In this document: positions 17,836 through 28,106 of the stretch, one piece after another
How the letters are laid out: the number at the start of each line of letters is the position of its first letter
Numbering within the stretch: position 1 is the stretch's first letter
Assembly (NCBI RefSeq): GCF_900128505.1
Contig: NZ_LT669940.1
Location: 294,489 to 358,488, forward strand
From: Parabacteroides timonensis
Lineage (GTDB): Bacteria; Bacteroidota; Bacteroidia; Bacteroidales; Tannerellaceae
DNA length: 64,000 nt
Reading direction: 5' to 3'
The notes under the pieces: model-generated
The model's database searches: none
Told to the model about the DNA's origin: nothing
Seen by the model: the letters and a program-made list of their open reading frames with translations, nothing else
Made by a program: the position numbers and the translations under genes

Positions 17836-20800
17836 ATGAAAAGTTCGCTGGTAATAAAAATATGTTTCATTCTTTTTGTTTCATGTTTCTCTCCGGAAAA
17901 TATCAGTGCTTCTAACCTTTTGAAATACATTTCAAACATAGACGGGTTGACAAATAATTCGGTTAATTGTATTTTAGAGGATAATGAGCATACTATCTGG
18001 GTAGGAACATGGGATGGACTGAATGCGTTCAATGGGAGAGATATACTCACTTTCAGATATAGTAAAAGTAATCTGAACTCGATCAGTAATAATATTATCA
18101 GGCAGCTCATAGAAAAAGAAGATTATTTGTGGATTGCAACAGATAATGGTATAAACCGCTTGAATAAGAAGACACATCAAATAACCCGCTATTATCTGCA
18201 AGCGGATAATAAAATACCCAATCAGGAAAAATCATTTATTCTGGGAAACATAGGAGGGAAAGAGATCATTTGTTTTGTCAGGGGGAAATATTTGTTTCGT
18301 TACGATGAACAGACAGATGAATTCAATCCGGTAAAAACGACTTTTACGGATACGGTAAAAGATTATTGTACGGATGATACCGGGAATATTATATTCTTGT
18401 TTGAGAATGGAAATGTAAAACAGTTGAATTACAACCGGATACAAGGTGAGCTTAAGGAGGCGGATTTACAGTCTGTCTCCACGGCTGGCCCTGTAAATAA
18501 GATATTCAGATCGAACGGCACCCTCATTTTGAATGAGGGGAATATCCTGTATCTACTCAATCCTGATTTTACTGTTTCACATTGTGTAGAACTGGATATT
18601 CGTAATTCGGTTTCACAGACGGTATTATTAGGTAAGAAGCTTTATATTAGTTTTATAGAAGGAGGGTGTATCGTCTATGATCTGGATGGAAAGACCTATT
18701 CGTATCTGGATGAACTGCCCAGGCAGCTATCTGTGTTTACTATTTATCCGGGTAGCCAGGGTATATTATGGATCGGTACCGACGGGCAGGGATTAGCACA
18801 ATTGTACTCGTATAATTCTATCTTCCGGACGGTTCACACGCTTCATCCCGTAAGAAGTTTCTGTGAAGTCGATGATAATATATTGGTAGGAACAAAAGGT
18901 AGCGGAGTAAAATTACTGAATACGGAGACAAAGCGACTGTCTGATTTTCTGGATGAGAGTAAAGGGTTGATATCCAACTCTGTGTACACGATGAGGAAGA
19001 ACGGATCAGATGATGTATTTATCGGTACGGAAGGGGCGGGTATTAATATCCTGGAGGCTGGAACCGGTCGATTATTGAAACTGAAAGTCCCGGATAAGTA
19101 TCCGGCGTTTAAAGCCGTTTACAGTATTTGTTTTACGAATAACGACTCGCTGCTCTGGATAGGAACTTCCGGTTATGGATTAATTAAAATGAATATTTCG
19201 AAAGAAAATGGTGTATATAAGGTAGATGGTTTCCGGCAATATACTTCATCCGATAAAAACAGTTCATTGAATAATGACGTGGTTTATGCTATTACCTCAA
19301 GCCCCGATGACCGTTTTTTATGGTTTGGTACACGGGGCGGCGGATTGAACCGGATCGATATTCCCAACAACGGAATCTGCTCACTGGAAGATATCGATAC
19401 GAATATTTTACTGACCAATAATGACGTATTGTCTTTATTATATGATGAGAATAATATCTGGATAGGAACTAGTTATGGGTTAAACAGGCTGGATAATCAG
19501 GGGGGGGATCTTCAACTTTTCCAATATGCCAATGAACAGCTGAACAACAAGACAATCCATGGCATATTGAAGGGAGATGACGGGAATATCTGGTTTAGTA
19601 CGAATCAGGGATTATCCAATCTGAATATCCCGGATAATAAGATTGAAAATTATACATTTAGGAACGGACTGCAAAACGATGAATTTTCGGATGGTGCTTA
19701 TTTTAAGGACAGTAGAGGATTTTTATATTTTGGAGGCGTAAGTGGATTAAGTTACTTCAATCCGCAAAATATGCATTTACGTGAGTTTACACCTCCGCTC
19801 GTCCTCAGCAGTCTGAAGATTTACGATAGTGTCCAGAATATCCATGACAGGATAAAACAGGATGTCTTGAAACTCAATTATGAGGAGAAGTTCGTGACTT
19901 TTACGTTTATCGCTAAAGACTTCATTAATAATGATAATTGTGAATATGCCTATCGGTTGAAAAATCATTCGGATAACTGGATTTATGTAGGTAATAATCC
20001 CAATATAGTTTTTACCCAACTTCCACCGGGAAAATATCAGCTTGAAGTGAAGAGCACCAATGGCGATAAAGTTTGGGGTGACAATACTTATAAGCTGATT
20101 ATAAAGATGGGATATCCGTGGTGGTTCAGTATCCCGGCTTTGGTTGTCTATGGGGTCTTGTGTTTAATTCTATTTTTCATTACCAGGTCTGTGATAAAGA
20201 ATCGCATCCGCTTAAACCGCCAGGTGTTGATTGCACAGATAGAGAAACAGCATGAACAAAAGTTTTACGAGTCGAGACTGAATTTCTTTACCAATGTGGC
20301 TCATGAATTCTTTACCCCGTTGACATTGATCTATACTCCTGTCCAGTATTTGTTGGAACAGTCGGGGCTGGATAAAGAGACGGAGAAATATTTGTTGATT
20401 ATAAAAAATAACGCAGAGCGGATGCAAAAGCTGATTAGTGAACTTATGGAATTCCGTAAGACTAAGTCCGGTAATATGGATTTGCATCCAGAAAATATGG
20501 AGGTCGAGTCATTTATAGAGTCTGTATCCGGCAATTATGTGGATATACTGAAGGAAAACAAGATCGATTTCAAGATCGATATACATGATACCACTCAGAT
20601 CTATTCGGACCGGAATGCTTTGGAGAAGATTGTTTTCAATCTTTTATCCAATGCTTTTAAATATACTCCGGGTTATGGATATATCCGTTTGGAAGTATTT
20701 CAGGATGCGACTCAAAACAATAGACTGCATTTGATTATTCGAAATTCGGGGAAAGGGTTAACCGAACAGCAGATGTCCGAAATTTTCGATAAGTTCAAAA

Positions 20801-21786
20801 TCTTTGATACGCCGCGTTTGAATAACTCAGTCAGTAACGGGATCGGTCTGAACCTGACCAAAAGCCTGACCGAATTATTGGGAGGAGAAATAAAAGTAAA
20901 TAGCGAATTGGGTAAGTATGTCGAATTCCAGGTAAGTATTCCATCTTTATCTGTGGATAGTTCTTCTATTATAATTGATGAAGAAGTCATACAAAAAGAA
21001 CAAAAAATGGGAAAAGAGCCGGAACTTCATAAGGAAGTGAAGGTCCTGATCGTAGAAGACGAGAAAAATATCCGGAGTCTGTTGAAGGATATTTTATCGG
21101 ATTATGATATACGGGAGGCAAATAATGGCCTGGAAGCCCTTAAGGAAATAGAGAAAAATCATCCGGACATCATCATTAGTGATATGGTTATGCCCGATAT
21201 GGACGGAATCACTTTGATCGACCACCTGAAATCTGATGTAAAGACAAGCTATATCCCGATTATTGGAATATCGGCGAAAGCATCGGTCAGCGATCAGGTC
21301 AATGCTTATAATCATGGGGCGGATGCCTATATAGGAAAGCCTTTCCATCCGCGGCAAATCATATCGACCATAGAGAATCTGTTGTCGAGGCAGGCTCTTT
21401 TAAAGGACTATTTCAATTCGAGTCTGTCGTCTCTGAAGGTCAAAGACGGATTTATTCTTCATCCGGAAGACGAGGCTCTTATCCAAAATGTAACTGATTT
21501 TATCAATGAGAACATAGATGACGAGGCGCTTAGCCCTTCTGCTGTTGCCGATTTCATTGGAGTAAGCAAAGCTACTTTATATCGTAAGTTTAAGGAAATA
21601 ATGGATAAAACTCCCAGTGAGTTTATTAGAAATATCCGATTGGAATATGCTGCTAAATTATTGCGGAGTACAAAATTTACCGTATCGGAAATTATGTTTA
21701 AATCCGGATTTTCCAATAAGTCTTATTTTTATCGTGAATTCTTAAAACAGTATGGCGTATCTCCTAAAGATTATAGGAATCAGTAA
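17836..21786 (+). CDS. Hybrid two-component system sensor/regulator
   Basis: A 1316-aa single-chain regulator of the type that controls Bacteroidota glycan loci. In order: signal peptide; a periplasmic sensor made of two-component propeller blades (IWVGTWDGLNAF, LWIATDNGINRL, LWIGTDGQGLAQL, LWFGTRGGGLNRI, IWIGTSYGLNRL, IWFSTNQGLSNL); a Y_Y_Y domain near 680-750; one membrane helix at about 766-788; histidine kinase with phospho-acceptor His823 (AHEFFTPLTL, with Phe where Arg is usual); HATPase with GIGLNLTK; receiver with phospho-acceptor Asp1116 (SDMVMPDMDG); and a C-terminal AraC-type helix-turn-helix. It should sense an oligosaccharide in the periplasm and activate the locus at 7306-17758. 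A run of eight G lies in the sensor at 19500-19507. Confidence 0.95.
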   Translation: MKSSLVIKICFILFVSCFSPENISASNLLKYISNIDGLTNNSVNCILEDNEHTIWVGTWDGLNAFNGRDILTFRYSKSNLNSISNNIIRQLIEKEDYLWIATDNGINRLNKKTHQITRYYLQADNKIPNQEKSFILGNIGGKEIICFVRGKYLFRYDEQTDEFNPVKTTFTDTVKDYCTDDTGNIIFLFENGNVKQLNYNRIQGELKEADLQSVSTAGPVNKIFRSNGTLILNEGNILYLLNPDFTVSHCVELDIRNSVSQTVLLGKKLYISFIEGGCIVYDLDGKTYSYLDELPRQLSVFTIYPGSQGILWIGTDGQGLAQLYSYNSIFRTVHTLHPVRSFCEVDDNILVGTKGSGVKLLNTETKRLSDFLDESKGLISNSVYTMRKNGSDDVFIGTEGAGINILEAGTGRLLKLKVPDKYPAFKAVYSICFTNNDSLLWIGTSGYGLIKMNISKENGVYKVDGFRQYTSSDKNSSLNNDVVYAITSSPDDRFLWFGTRGGGLNRIDIPNNGICSLEDIDTNILLTNNDVLSLLYDENNIWIGTSYGLNRLDNQGGDLQLFQYANEQLNNKTIHGILKGDDGNIWFSTNQGLSNLNIPDNKIENYTFRNGLQNDEFSDGAYFKDSRGFLYFGGVSGLSYFNPQNMHLREFTPPLVLSSLKIYDSVQNIHDRIKQDVLKLNYEEKFVTFTFIAKDFINNDNCEYAYRLKNHSDNWIYVGNNPNIVFTQLPPGKYQLEVKSTNGDKVWGDNTYKLIIKMGYPWWFSIPALVVYGVLCLILFFITRSVIKNRIRLNRQVLIAQIEKQHEQKFYESRLNFFTNVAHEFFTPLTLIYTPVQYLLEQSGLDKETEKYLLIIKNNAERMQKLISELMEFRKTKSGNMDLHPENMEVESFIESVSGNYVDILKENKIDFKIDIHDTTQIYSDRNALEKIVFNLLSNAFKYTPGYGYIRLEVFQDATQNNRLHLIIRNSGKGLTEQQMSEIFDKFKIFDTPRLNNSVSNGIGLNLTKSLTELLGGEIKVNSELGKYVEFQVSIPSLSVDSSSIIIDEEVIQKEQKMGKEPELHKEVKVLIVEDEKNIRSLLKDILSDYDIREANNGLEALKEIEKNHPDIIISDMVMPDMDGITLIDHLKSDVKTSYIPIIGISAKASVSDQVNAYNHGADAYIGKPFHPRQIISTIENLLSRQALLKDYFNSSLSSLKVKDGFILHPEDEALIQNVTDFINENIDDEALSPSAVADFIGVSKATLYRKFKEIMDKTPSEFIRNIRLEYAAKLLRSTKFTVSEIMFKSGFSNKSYFYREFLKQYGVSPKDYRNQ

Positions 21787-21796
21787 GAAACAAAAG

Positions 21797-21831
21797 AAAA
21801 GAGGAAATCCTGTTAAAGGATTTCCTCTTTT
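21797..21831. terminator. Bidirectional terminator between convergent genes
   Basis: A 14-bp perfect stem (21797-21810 with 21818-21831) with a 7-nt loop. The A-rich left arm and T-rich right arm serve both the regulator (plus strand) and the susD gene (minus strand). Confidence 0.85.
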
Positions 21832-21838
21832 GTATTCA

Positions 21839-23506
21839 TTACCAACCGGTAGGTTGGCTGATGTTCGGGTTGGCTGTCACTTCCTGTTGTGGCAGTGGCC
21901 ATGAATCGTATTTAGGAAATATACAATTACGTGTTTCAATTGTAACGTATGAATTGTCATTGGGGTTCCAGGCTCCGTAAATTGTGCCTTTCATCACTTC
22001 GTTTCCGATGTTCCAACGGCGGATATCATCGTAGCGTTTGCCTTCGAAGCTAAGTTCAATACGGCGTTCGCGACGGTATAATTCACGTACTTTTTCCTGT
22101 GTATTGTAAACCGATTTATCCATATTCGGCATACCGGCGCGATGGCGGATCATATTAATGTATTTTTCTACATCCGGATTTTGCCAGTCTCCTGTTTCTA
22201 CCAGGCATTCAACGTAATCCAATAACACTTCTGCGTATCGGTAGATCATGAAATCAAGGCTACCTCCCGCTGATGCGCGATCTTGCTCGTCGATATACTT
22301 TTTTACTAAATAACCGGAACGGGATGCTCCACTCTTTCCTATGTAGTCACTACTATTGGGATTAAACGGCTCAAATGTGTAATTGGAGATCGACGTATTA
22401 TCGTTCGGCAGTAAAATCGTTGCATACAAACGAGGGTCTCTTGCTTTATATAACGGATCTTTTTGATATTGTTCGCGTTCTGATGCCGGAAGAGACTGGA
22501 TTGTTTTTCCATCAATTGTTTCGTATGTATCGATCAATGATTTTAATGGTGCACTTACGCCCTGTCCTCCCAGTATGGTAGACATATTTCGAAACCATAT
22601 ATTATCCAATCCGTTGGATTTGAACATTATTCGTTCTTTGTTCTGCTCGCCCACATAACTGAACAAATCGTGGTAGTTTTTACCGGGATCATCGTTTTCC
22701 GAAGATGAATAATAGAGTTCAAAAACACCGGAGTCGATTAATTTTTTTGCCGCATCTTTTGCTATATCGTATTGATGGAATTGTAGGTTAATATCCATTT
22801 TCAATGCTAAAGTGGTAGCTTTTGACATACGATCGCGACGTCCTTCATCCCATAAGAAAGGAAATACATCATTATCTGTAATACTCAGTACTTCATCCAA
22901 TTCACGATTGATAAATTCCAGACATTCGTTGACGGTATTACGAGCTTTGTAGATGTCGACTGGCAGCAATGATTCTTCTACAATAGGTATACCATCGTTG
23001 CGGCCATACCAGTTGAGTAAACGGATATGGTACCATGCACGCCAGATCTTAGCTTCAGCCTTCATTCTTGTACGTTCTCTTTCATCTGCAAAATATGCAT
23101 TATCAACGTGCTCCAGAAAACGGTTACAGCGTCGTATGCGAAGATAATAGTTTTTCCAGGCATCAAAATAATACTCCCAACCGGTCGGTTTGTTGTTGTC
23201 TGTGGGAGGTACGAGCGAACCATTACCTAAGTTAACTATACGTTGGTCGAAATTAGAATAAAAGTACATGTTATCGGTTGCTCCTTCCAGGAAGACAAGG
23301 CTCAATTCATCGCCTCCCCACGCACCTTTTATCCAAAGCTTGCATTGATCTAATGCCGCAGAGCATTCGTTCATGGTGGCCCAAAATTGGTCGTCGGAAA
23401 CCTCTGTTGGATGATTTCTTTCCAAAAAATCATTACATCCGCTAAAAATTGACATTGTGCAGGATAGTAATGCTATTTTTACTGTTGATATTGTATTCAG
23501 TTTCAT
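21839..23506 (-). CDS. susD: SusD-like surface glycan-binding lipoprotein
   Basis: A 555-aa RagB/SusD-family lipoprotein (lipobox FSGC). Family features are NDFLERNHPTEVSDDQFWAT after the signal, the TPR-like helices (EAKIWRAWYHIRLLNWYGRNDGIPIVEESL), and the C-terminal block FMIYRYAEVLLDYVECLVETG and ELYRRERRIELSFEGKRYDDIRRW. It pairs with the SusC gene 21 bp upstream and should bind the imported ligand at the cell surface. No glycan-active enzyme is coded in this operon. It ends at the shared terminator with the hybrid regulator gene. Confidence 0.95.
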   Translation of the reverse strand: MKLNTISTVKIALLSCTMSIFSGCNDFLERNHPTEVSDDQFWATMNECSAALDQCKLWIKGAWGGDELSLVFLEGATDNMYFYSNFDQRIVNLGNGSLVPPTDNNKPTGWEYYFDAWKNYYLRIRRCNRFLEHVDNAYFADERERTRMKAEAKIWRAWYHIRLLNWYGRNDGIPIVEESLLPVDIYKARNTVNECLEFINRELDEVLSITDNDVFPFLWDEGRRDRMSKATTLALKMDINLQFHQYDIAKDAAKKLIDSGVFELYYSSSENDDPGKNYHDLFSYVGEQNKERIMFKSNGLDNIWFRNMSTILGGQGVSAPLKSLIDTYETIDGKTIQSLPASEREQYQKDPLYKARDPRLYATILLPNDNTSISNYTFEPFNPNSSDYIGKSGASRSGYLVKKYIDEQDRASAGGSLDFMIYRYAEVLLDYVECLVETGDWQNPDVEKYINMIRHRAGMPNMDKSVYNTQEKVRELYRRERRIELSFEGKRYDDIRRWNIGNEVMKGTIYGAWNPNDNSYVTIETRNCIFPKYDSWPLPQQEVTANPNISQPTGW

Positions 23507-23527
23507 AATTTGAAATTTATAATCGGA

Positions 23528-26500
23528 TTAGAAATTAAGACTTACACCCGCAGAATATGTCCGGACAAGCGGATAAGAACCTCTTTGACCGCGGTTTTCC
23601 GGATCTGTTAGCTTTTCTTTTGCAAAAGTGAATGGGTTTTGTGCATTTAGATACACATAAATATTAGTGATCCCAATTTTCTTTAGTCCCAACTGATCGA
23701 ATGTATAGCCTAACTGTATGGATTTAACACGGCAGAAACTGGCATCAAAATACCAGAAGTCGGATGTGTGATAATTATTTCCATAAGAAGAATTAGGAGC
23801 AAGTCGCGGATAACGTGCATTGACATTTTCCGGAGTCCAGTAGTCCAGTTGTGCTTTCAATGGAGTAGATCCGTCACCGGATGTGTTCAGACCAAATGAA
23901 AAAGGTTCCGAGTAATAAGCATCCACACCCGTTACACCCTGAAACAATACATCCAGACTCCATTTTCTATAATTTAAAGAAATATTGGCAAAGTAACTTA
24001 GATTTGGTTGTTCCGAACCTCTGATTTCCCGGTCACCTGTTGTAATTTTACCATCATTGTCTCTGTCAATGTAATGAATATCACCAGGCTGCTGGCCATC
24101 GAAAATAACAACACCTTCTTTGGGTATCCATTCTCCGGCTTCATTTTTAGTGAAATCACTTTCTTGTAGTAAGCCGTTGGTAGGATAAATATAATAACTG
24201 TCTAAAGCGTATCCTATCTGATTGATTCTATTTCCCTTGTCATAAGGAGCTCCGAATAATTCTTCAATTTTATTCTTGTTTTGGGATAGGCCTCCATGAA
24301 TGTTGAAACCAAAGTCTTTTGTTAGTTGTTTTCCATAATTCACATCCAGTTCCCAACCTCTGTTACGTACCGTTCCTGAGTTGATAGGAGCAGAGCCGAT
24401 GCCACCGATAAAGGAAATAGGAGGTTCTATAATCATATCGGTTGTTTTCTTGTCGTAATATTCGAATGTAACGGCAAAGTCTCTGAATAAACGGATATCT
24501 GTACCGATATTTAACATATGTACTGTTTCCCATGTGATATCCGGATTTCCGAATACTGTTTCATTACCATTTGTCCCATCGATAAGCGTCTGATATTTGT
24601 ATAACCCGATATTCTCATTACCGAGTAATCCGTAAGAAGCTCTAAGTTTGAATTCGTTCAGTTTACTCTTGAGTGGTCTCATGAATGCTTCTTCATGAAT
24701 ATTCCATCCGGCTGCAACAGAGGGGAATACTCCGAATTTGTTACCTTTATCAAAACGGGAAGAACCGTCCCGTCGAATTGTCCCTTCTATCAGGTAACGA
24801 CGGTCGTATGTGTAATTCGCTTTTGCAAATAAAGAAGCCATGGCCCATTGATCCCAGTCACCGTCGTTCGTTAACTCCTGATTGTATCCTCCGATAGCGA
24901 ACAGACGGTGCTTTTTGCGTTCTAAAGTATATTCTGCAGTAGCTCCGATATAGTAGTAGCTGGAACGTCCCTTTTCCGCTCCGTGATAAGCCGACCATGT
25001 TTGCAAGAATGCTCCGGAATTGTAATCGAAGAAATTCCAGGCTGCACGTTCCTCTCTCTTGGCACTACTGCTTACCCGATAAGAATATTGGCCACGTAAA
25101 ACTAAATTCGGGATCACTTCCCAACGGGGAGCAATATTGATACTGACATTGTCTTCCAGATAATTTCTGATACCTCCACGTTCCATCAAAGCTGCCGGGT
25201 TTCGTTGTTCCGGACGGTTTCCATAATAGACTTGATTGTTACCCTCTTTCATCGGATAACGTGCTACTGTTGTAGGAGGTGTTGAATACAGATAATCCAA
25301 TACGCCTGTTAATGGTTCGTCCCGGTTGGTACGGTATGAATTGAAGTCCATGTTTACAGATAAATTATCTAACAGGCTGACAGACGTGTTTGCCCGAATA
25401 TTCAGTCGGTCTGAATTCGTGTTATCTATCAATGCGTCATTTTTCAGATAATTGGCCGTCAAGGCAAAACGTGCCAGGTTACCACCTCCCGATACGGAAA
25501 CGGAATGACTTTGAACAGAACCGTTTTTAAACATATAGTCAGTCCAATCGGTATTCGGATAATTGATAGGATCTTCTCCGGAAAGTGTTTTAGTGATCGC
25601 ATCGTCGCTAAAAGTCGGCGAACCTCCGATATTTTTCTGGGCTACGTTGACCATTTGCATGTATTCTGCCGCATTGGCGAATTCCGGAAGATAGGTTGCT
25701 TTCTGAATACCGTAGTAACCATTGTAAGAGACATTAATCTTACCCGGTACACCACGTTTTGTCTTTACGACAATAACACCATTTGCTGCACGTGAACCGT
25801 AGATCGCTGCTGCCGCCGCATCCTTCAAAACGGTAATACTTTCAATGGTGTTTGGATCCAAGTTATTCATATCCATGGGGACTCCGTCGACCAATACCAA
25901 CGGATCGCTGCTTCCCAGTGTAGAGATACCACGTATTTTAATCGAAGCACCATCTGCTCCCGGCAGGCCGGAACCCTGTGTCACATTTAAACCGGTGATA
26001 CCACCCTGTAATGATTGCGACAGATTTGTGATAGGGCGGCTGTTCAGGTTTTTGGAAATGTCTAACGAAGCGACAGAAGAGATCGAGTTTAACTTCTTTT
26101 CTTCTGAGAATCCCGTTACAATCACTTCGTCCAACTCCTCTGTGTCTTCCGACATGGAAACAGTCAGGTTACTGATTGCACGGTTGACGACATATTCTTG
26201 TGGTTTGAAACCAAGATAATTGAAAATCAGAATGTCACCTCGTTTGGCCTTAATTGAAAAATAACCGTTCTGGTCGCTTACTGTGCCTAAAGAAGTGTTT
26301 TTAATAGTAATATTTACGCCGGCCAAAGGAAACGGAGGTTCCGAATTTTCCAGAACCTGACCCTGAATAGTCCAGGCCCTGTCATCTGTCTGGCTAACGG
26401 CAGGTTGTTCGTTTTCTTTTCTGGCGATAGCAATATAATTATCTATCTGTTTGAAAGTATAGTTGTTACCGAGCACAGCCGTCAATGCCTCTTTTATGTC

Positions 26501-26779
26501 TGAAGTACGAATATTGACAGATACGCTTTTATCACCTGCCAGCTCTTCCGTACTATAGGCGATTTTAATACCGGATTGCTGCGATATAGCATCCAGTATT
26601 TTTTCTATCCGTGCATTTTTGAAAGATAGGTTTAAAGGATGATTTTGTTCTAAAAGCGATTCAAATGCATGTGCACTAAAAGAAACTGTTGATAATAAGC
26701 CACTAAGTAATAATAAAAATAATGATCGTTTTAAGACTTTTTGTGCTTTGTAAAAGTCTTCCGATATTCTTTTTTCCAT
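23528..26779 (-). CDS. susC: SusC-like TonB-dependent transporter with an STN signalling domain
   Basis: A 1083-aa outer-membrane transporter. After a long N-terminus with a signal peptide (SLFLLLLSGLLSTVSFSAHA), residues about 50-120 are an STN domain (NLSFKNARIEKILDAISQQSGIKIAYS), the part that contacts an inner-membrane FecR protein. Residues about 138-215 are a carboxypeptidase-D-like domain, then LDEVIVTGFS, the plug (IKIRGISTLGSSDPLVLVDGVPMD) and a barrel ending in YSAGVSLNF. The STN domain together with the FecR and FecI genes upstream means that ligand binding should be signalled to the sigma factor, which then raises transcription of this pair. The ligand is unknown. Confidence 0.95.
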   Translation of the reverse strand: MEKRISEDFYKAQKVLKRSLFLLLLSGLLSTVSFSAHAFESLLEQNHPLNLSFKNARIEKILDAISQQSGIKIAYSTEELAGDKSVSVNIRTSDIKEALTAVLGNNYTFKQIDNYIAIARKENEQPAVSQTDDRAWTIQGQVLENSEPPFPLAGVNITIKNTSLGTVSDQNGYFSIKAKRGDILIFNYLGFKPQEYVVNRAISNLTVSMSEDTEELDEVIVTGFSEEKKLNSISSVASLDISKNLNSRPITNLSQSLQGGITGLNVTQGSGLPGADGASIKIRGISTLGSSDPLVLVDGVPMDMNNLDPNTIESITVLKDAAAAAIYGSRAANGVIVVKTKRGVPGKINVSYNGYYGIQKATYLPEFANAAEYMQMVNVAQKNIGGSPTFSDDAITKTLSGEDPINYPNTDWTDYMFKNGSVQSHSVSVSGGGNLARFALTANYLKNDALIDNTNSDRLNIRANTSVSLLDNLSVNMDFNSYRTNRDEPLTGVLDYLYSTPPTTVARYPMKEGNNQVYYGNRPEQRNPAALMERGGIRNYLEDNVSINIAPRWEVIPNLVLRGQYSYRVSSSAKREERAAWNFFDYNSGAFLQTWSAYHGAEKGRSSYYYIGATAEYTLERKKHRLFAIGGYNQELTNDGDWDQWAMASLFAKANYTYDRRYLIEGTIRRDGSSRFDKGNKFGVFPSVAAGWNIHEEAFMRPLKSKLNEFKLRASYGLLGNENIGLYKYQTLIDGTNGNETVFGNPDITWETVHMLNIGTDIRLFRDFAVTFEYYDKKTTDMIIEPPISFIGGIGSAPINSGTVRNRGWELDVNYGKQLTKDFGFNIHGGLSQNKNKIEELFGAPYDKGNRINQIGYALDSYYIYPTNGLLQESDFTKNEAGEWIPKEGVVIFDGQQPGDIHYIDRDNDGKITTGDREIRGSEQPNLSYFANISLNYRKWSLDVLFQGVTGVDAYYSEPFSFGLNTSGDGSTPLKAQLDYWTPENVNARYPRLAPNSSYGNNYHTSDFWYFDASFCRVKSIQLGYTFDQLGLKKIGITNIYVYLNAQNPFTFAKEKLTDPENRGQRGSYPLVRTYSAGVSLNF

Positions 26780-26892
26780 AAATTTGTAATTTACAGGTTA
26801 AACGAAAATGAAACTATTGTTTTTAATCTGTTACAGAGGCGGTATCTGATCCATACTGCCTTTGTTGTTTTTCATAATAAATATTTTCTACG

Positions 26893-28053
26893 TCATTTCT
26901 CCTCCTTTATTTTTTTAATGTTAATAGTATTAGTTCCTGTTCTCTCTAGCTTGACTTCTGAAGTATAACTGATAACTTCCAGCAACTTGTCAAGGTCTGT
27001 ATCTTTTTCGGCAATCAGTGAGTAGCGGTTGTTTTTCAAATTCTCATCCTGATAAACCACTGTAAAGTCATACCAAAGTTGAAGTTTGTTGATTATTTCA
27101 TCCAGTGTTGCATGTTTGAAGATGTATTTGCCGTCGATCCATGAGGTATAAAGTTCGGTATCCACTATCCGGATATTTGTCCGGTCGTTTTCTTTGTTAT
27201 AGGTAAACTGTTCGGAAGGTGTGATTATCTGTGTGTCCCCCTGATTAGCACGCACTGAAACAGAGCCTTCGATTAAGGTTGTACTTATTGTTTTGTCTTT
27301 TGCATAAGAACAAACATTGAAAGTCGTTCCCAATACGTTTATTTCCATTTCGTTGGCTTTTACAATAAATGGTTTCTCCTTGTCTTTTGCTACTTCAAAG
27401 AAGGCTTCGCCTATTAAAGTTACTTCTCGTTTGTTTCCTGTAAACAATGTCGGGTAGATCAATTCTGATTCGGAGTTTAAATGAATGTGAGTTCCATCGG
27501 AAAGGATCAGTTGATACGTTTTTCCTTTTGGGATGATAATATGATTATTCTGTATTTTATTCTCAGCAATTTTGTCTTTTGTTTCATAAACGAGCTTTTT
27601 TTCAGCATCATTTTTTATGGTGATATGTTTTTGTTGTCTGGCAAACGATCCTTCGTTCAACTTGATCGTTTCTCCATTCTCCAGTAATAAAGTCGGTTGG
27701 TCATAATCATTCACATTGACTTTACTGATAGGAGCTGTTTGGTGCTCATTGGTAAAGAATACGATGCCTATGGAAAGAACAATGGCAAGCATTGCCGCAT
27801 AGCCCAGCCATAAAAATATGTTTTTCTTTTTATGGACTGTTTGTTTTTGGATGTTTTGCCAGGCTTTGTCTACATCATACGTTTGTTCTTTTGTTTTTAG
27901 TGACGTTTTCTGATACAATCTTTGGATTTTTGCATACTCTGCCTGGTTCGCGTCAGACTCCTCCAACCATTTTGACAGGCAGAGCAGTTCTTCTTCAGTG
28001 GCTTCACCTGCCAGGGATGAGAGAATTATTTGATATATTGTTTCAGATGTCAT
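26893..28053 (-). CDS. FecR-family anti-sigma factor
   Basis: A 386-aa inner-membrane anti-sigma factor. Residues 1-70 are the cytoplasmic sigma-binding part (EEELLCLSKWLEESDANQAEY), residues about 77-98 the membrane span (FLWLGYAAMLAIVLSIGIVFF), about 165-260 the FecR domain (IIPKGKTYQLILSDGTHIHLNSESELIYP is the typical start), and about 315-385 the C-terminal DUF4974-like domain that meets the transporter (KHATLDEIINKLQLWYDFTV). It should hold the FecI factor until the SusC STN domain signals. It lies between fecI (53 bp) and susC (113 bp). Confidence 0.94.
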   Translation of the reverse strand: MTSETIYQIILSSLAGEATEEELLCLSKWLEESDANQAEYAKIQRLYQKTSLKTKEQTYDVDKAWQNIQKQTVHKKKNIFLWLGYAAMLAIVLSIGIVFFTNEHQTAPISKVNVNDYDQPTLLLENGETIKLNEGSFARQQKHITIKNDAEKKLVYETKDKIAENKIQNNHIIIPKGKTYQLILSDGTHIHLNSESELIYPTLFTGNKREVTLIGEAFFEVAKDKEKPFIVKANEMEINVLGTTFNVCSYAKDKTISTTLIEGSVSVRANQGDTQIITPSEQFTYNKENDRTNIRIVDTELYTSWIDGKYIFKHATLDEIINKLQLWYDFTVVYQDENLKNNRYSLIAEKDTDLDKLLEVISYTSEVKLERTGTNTINIKKIKEEK

Positions 28054-28106
28054 TTTCTTCCTTTTTGTATATTGACAATTGAGGAAGGGAAAATGGGTAG
28101 GTGAAA

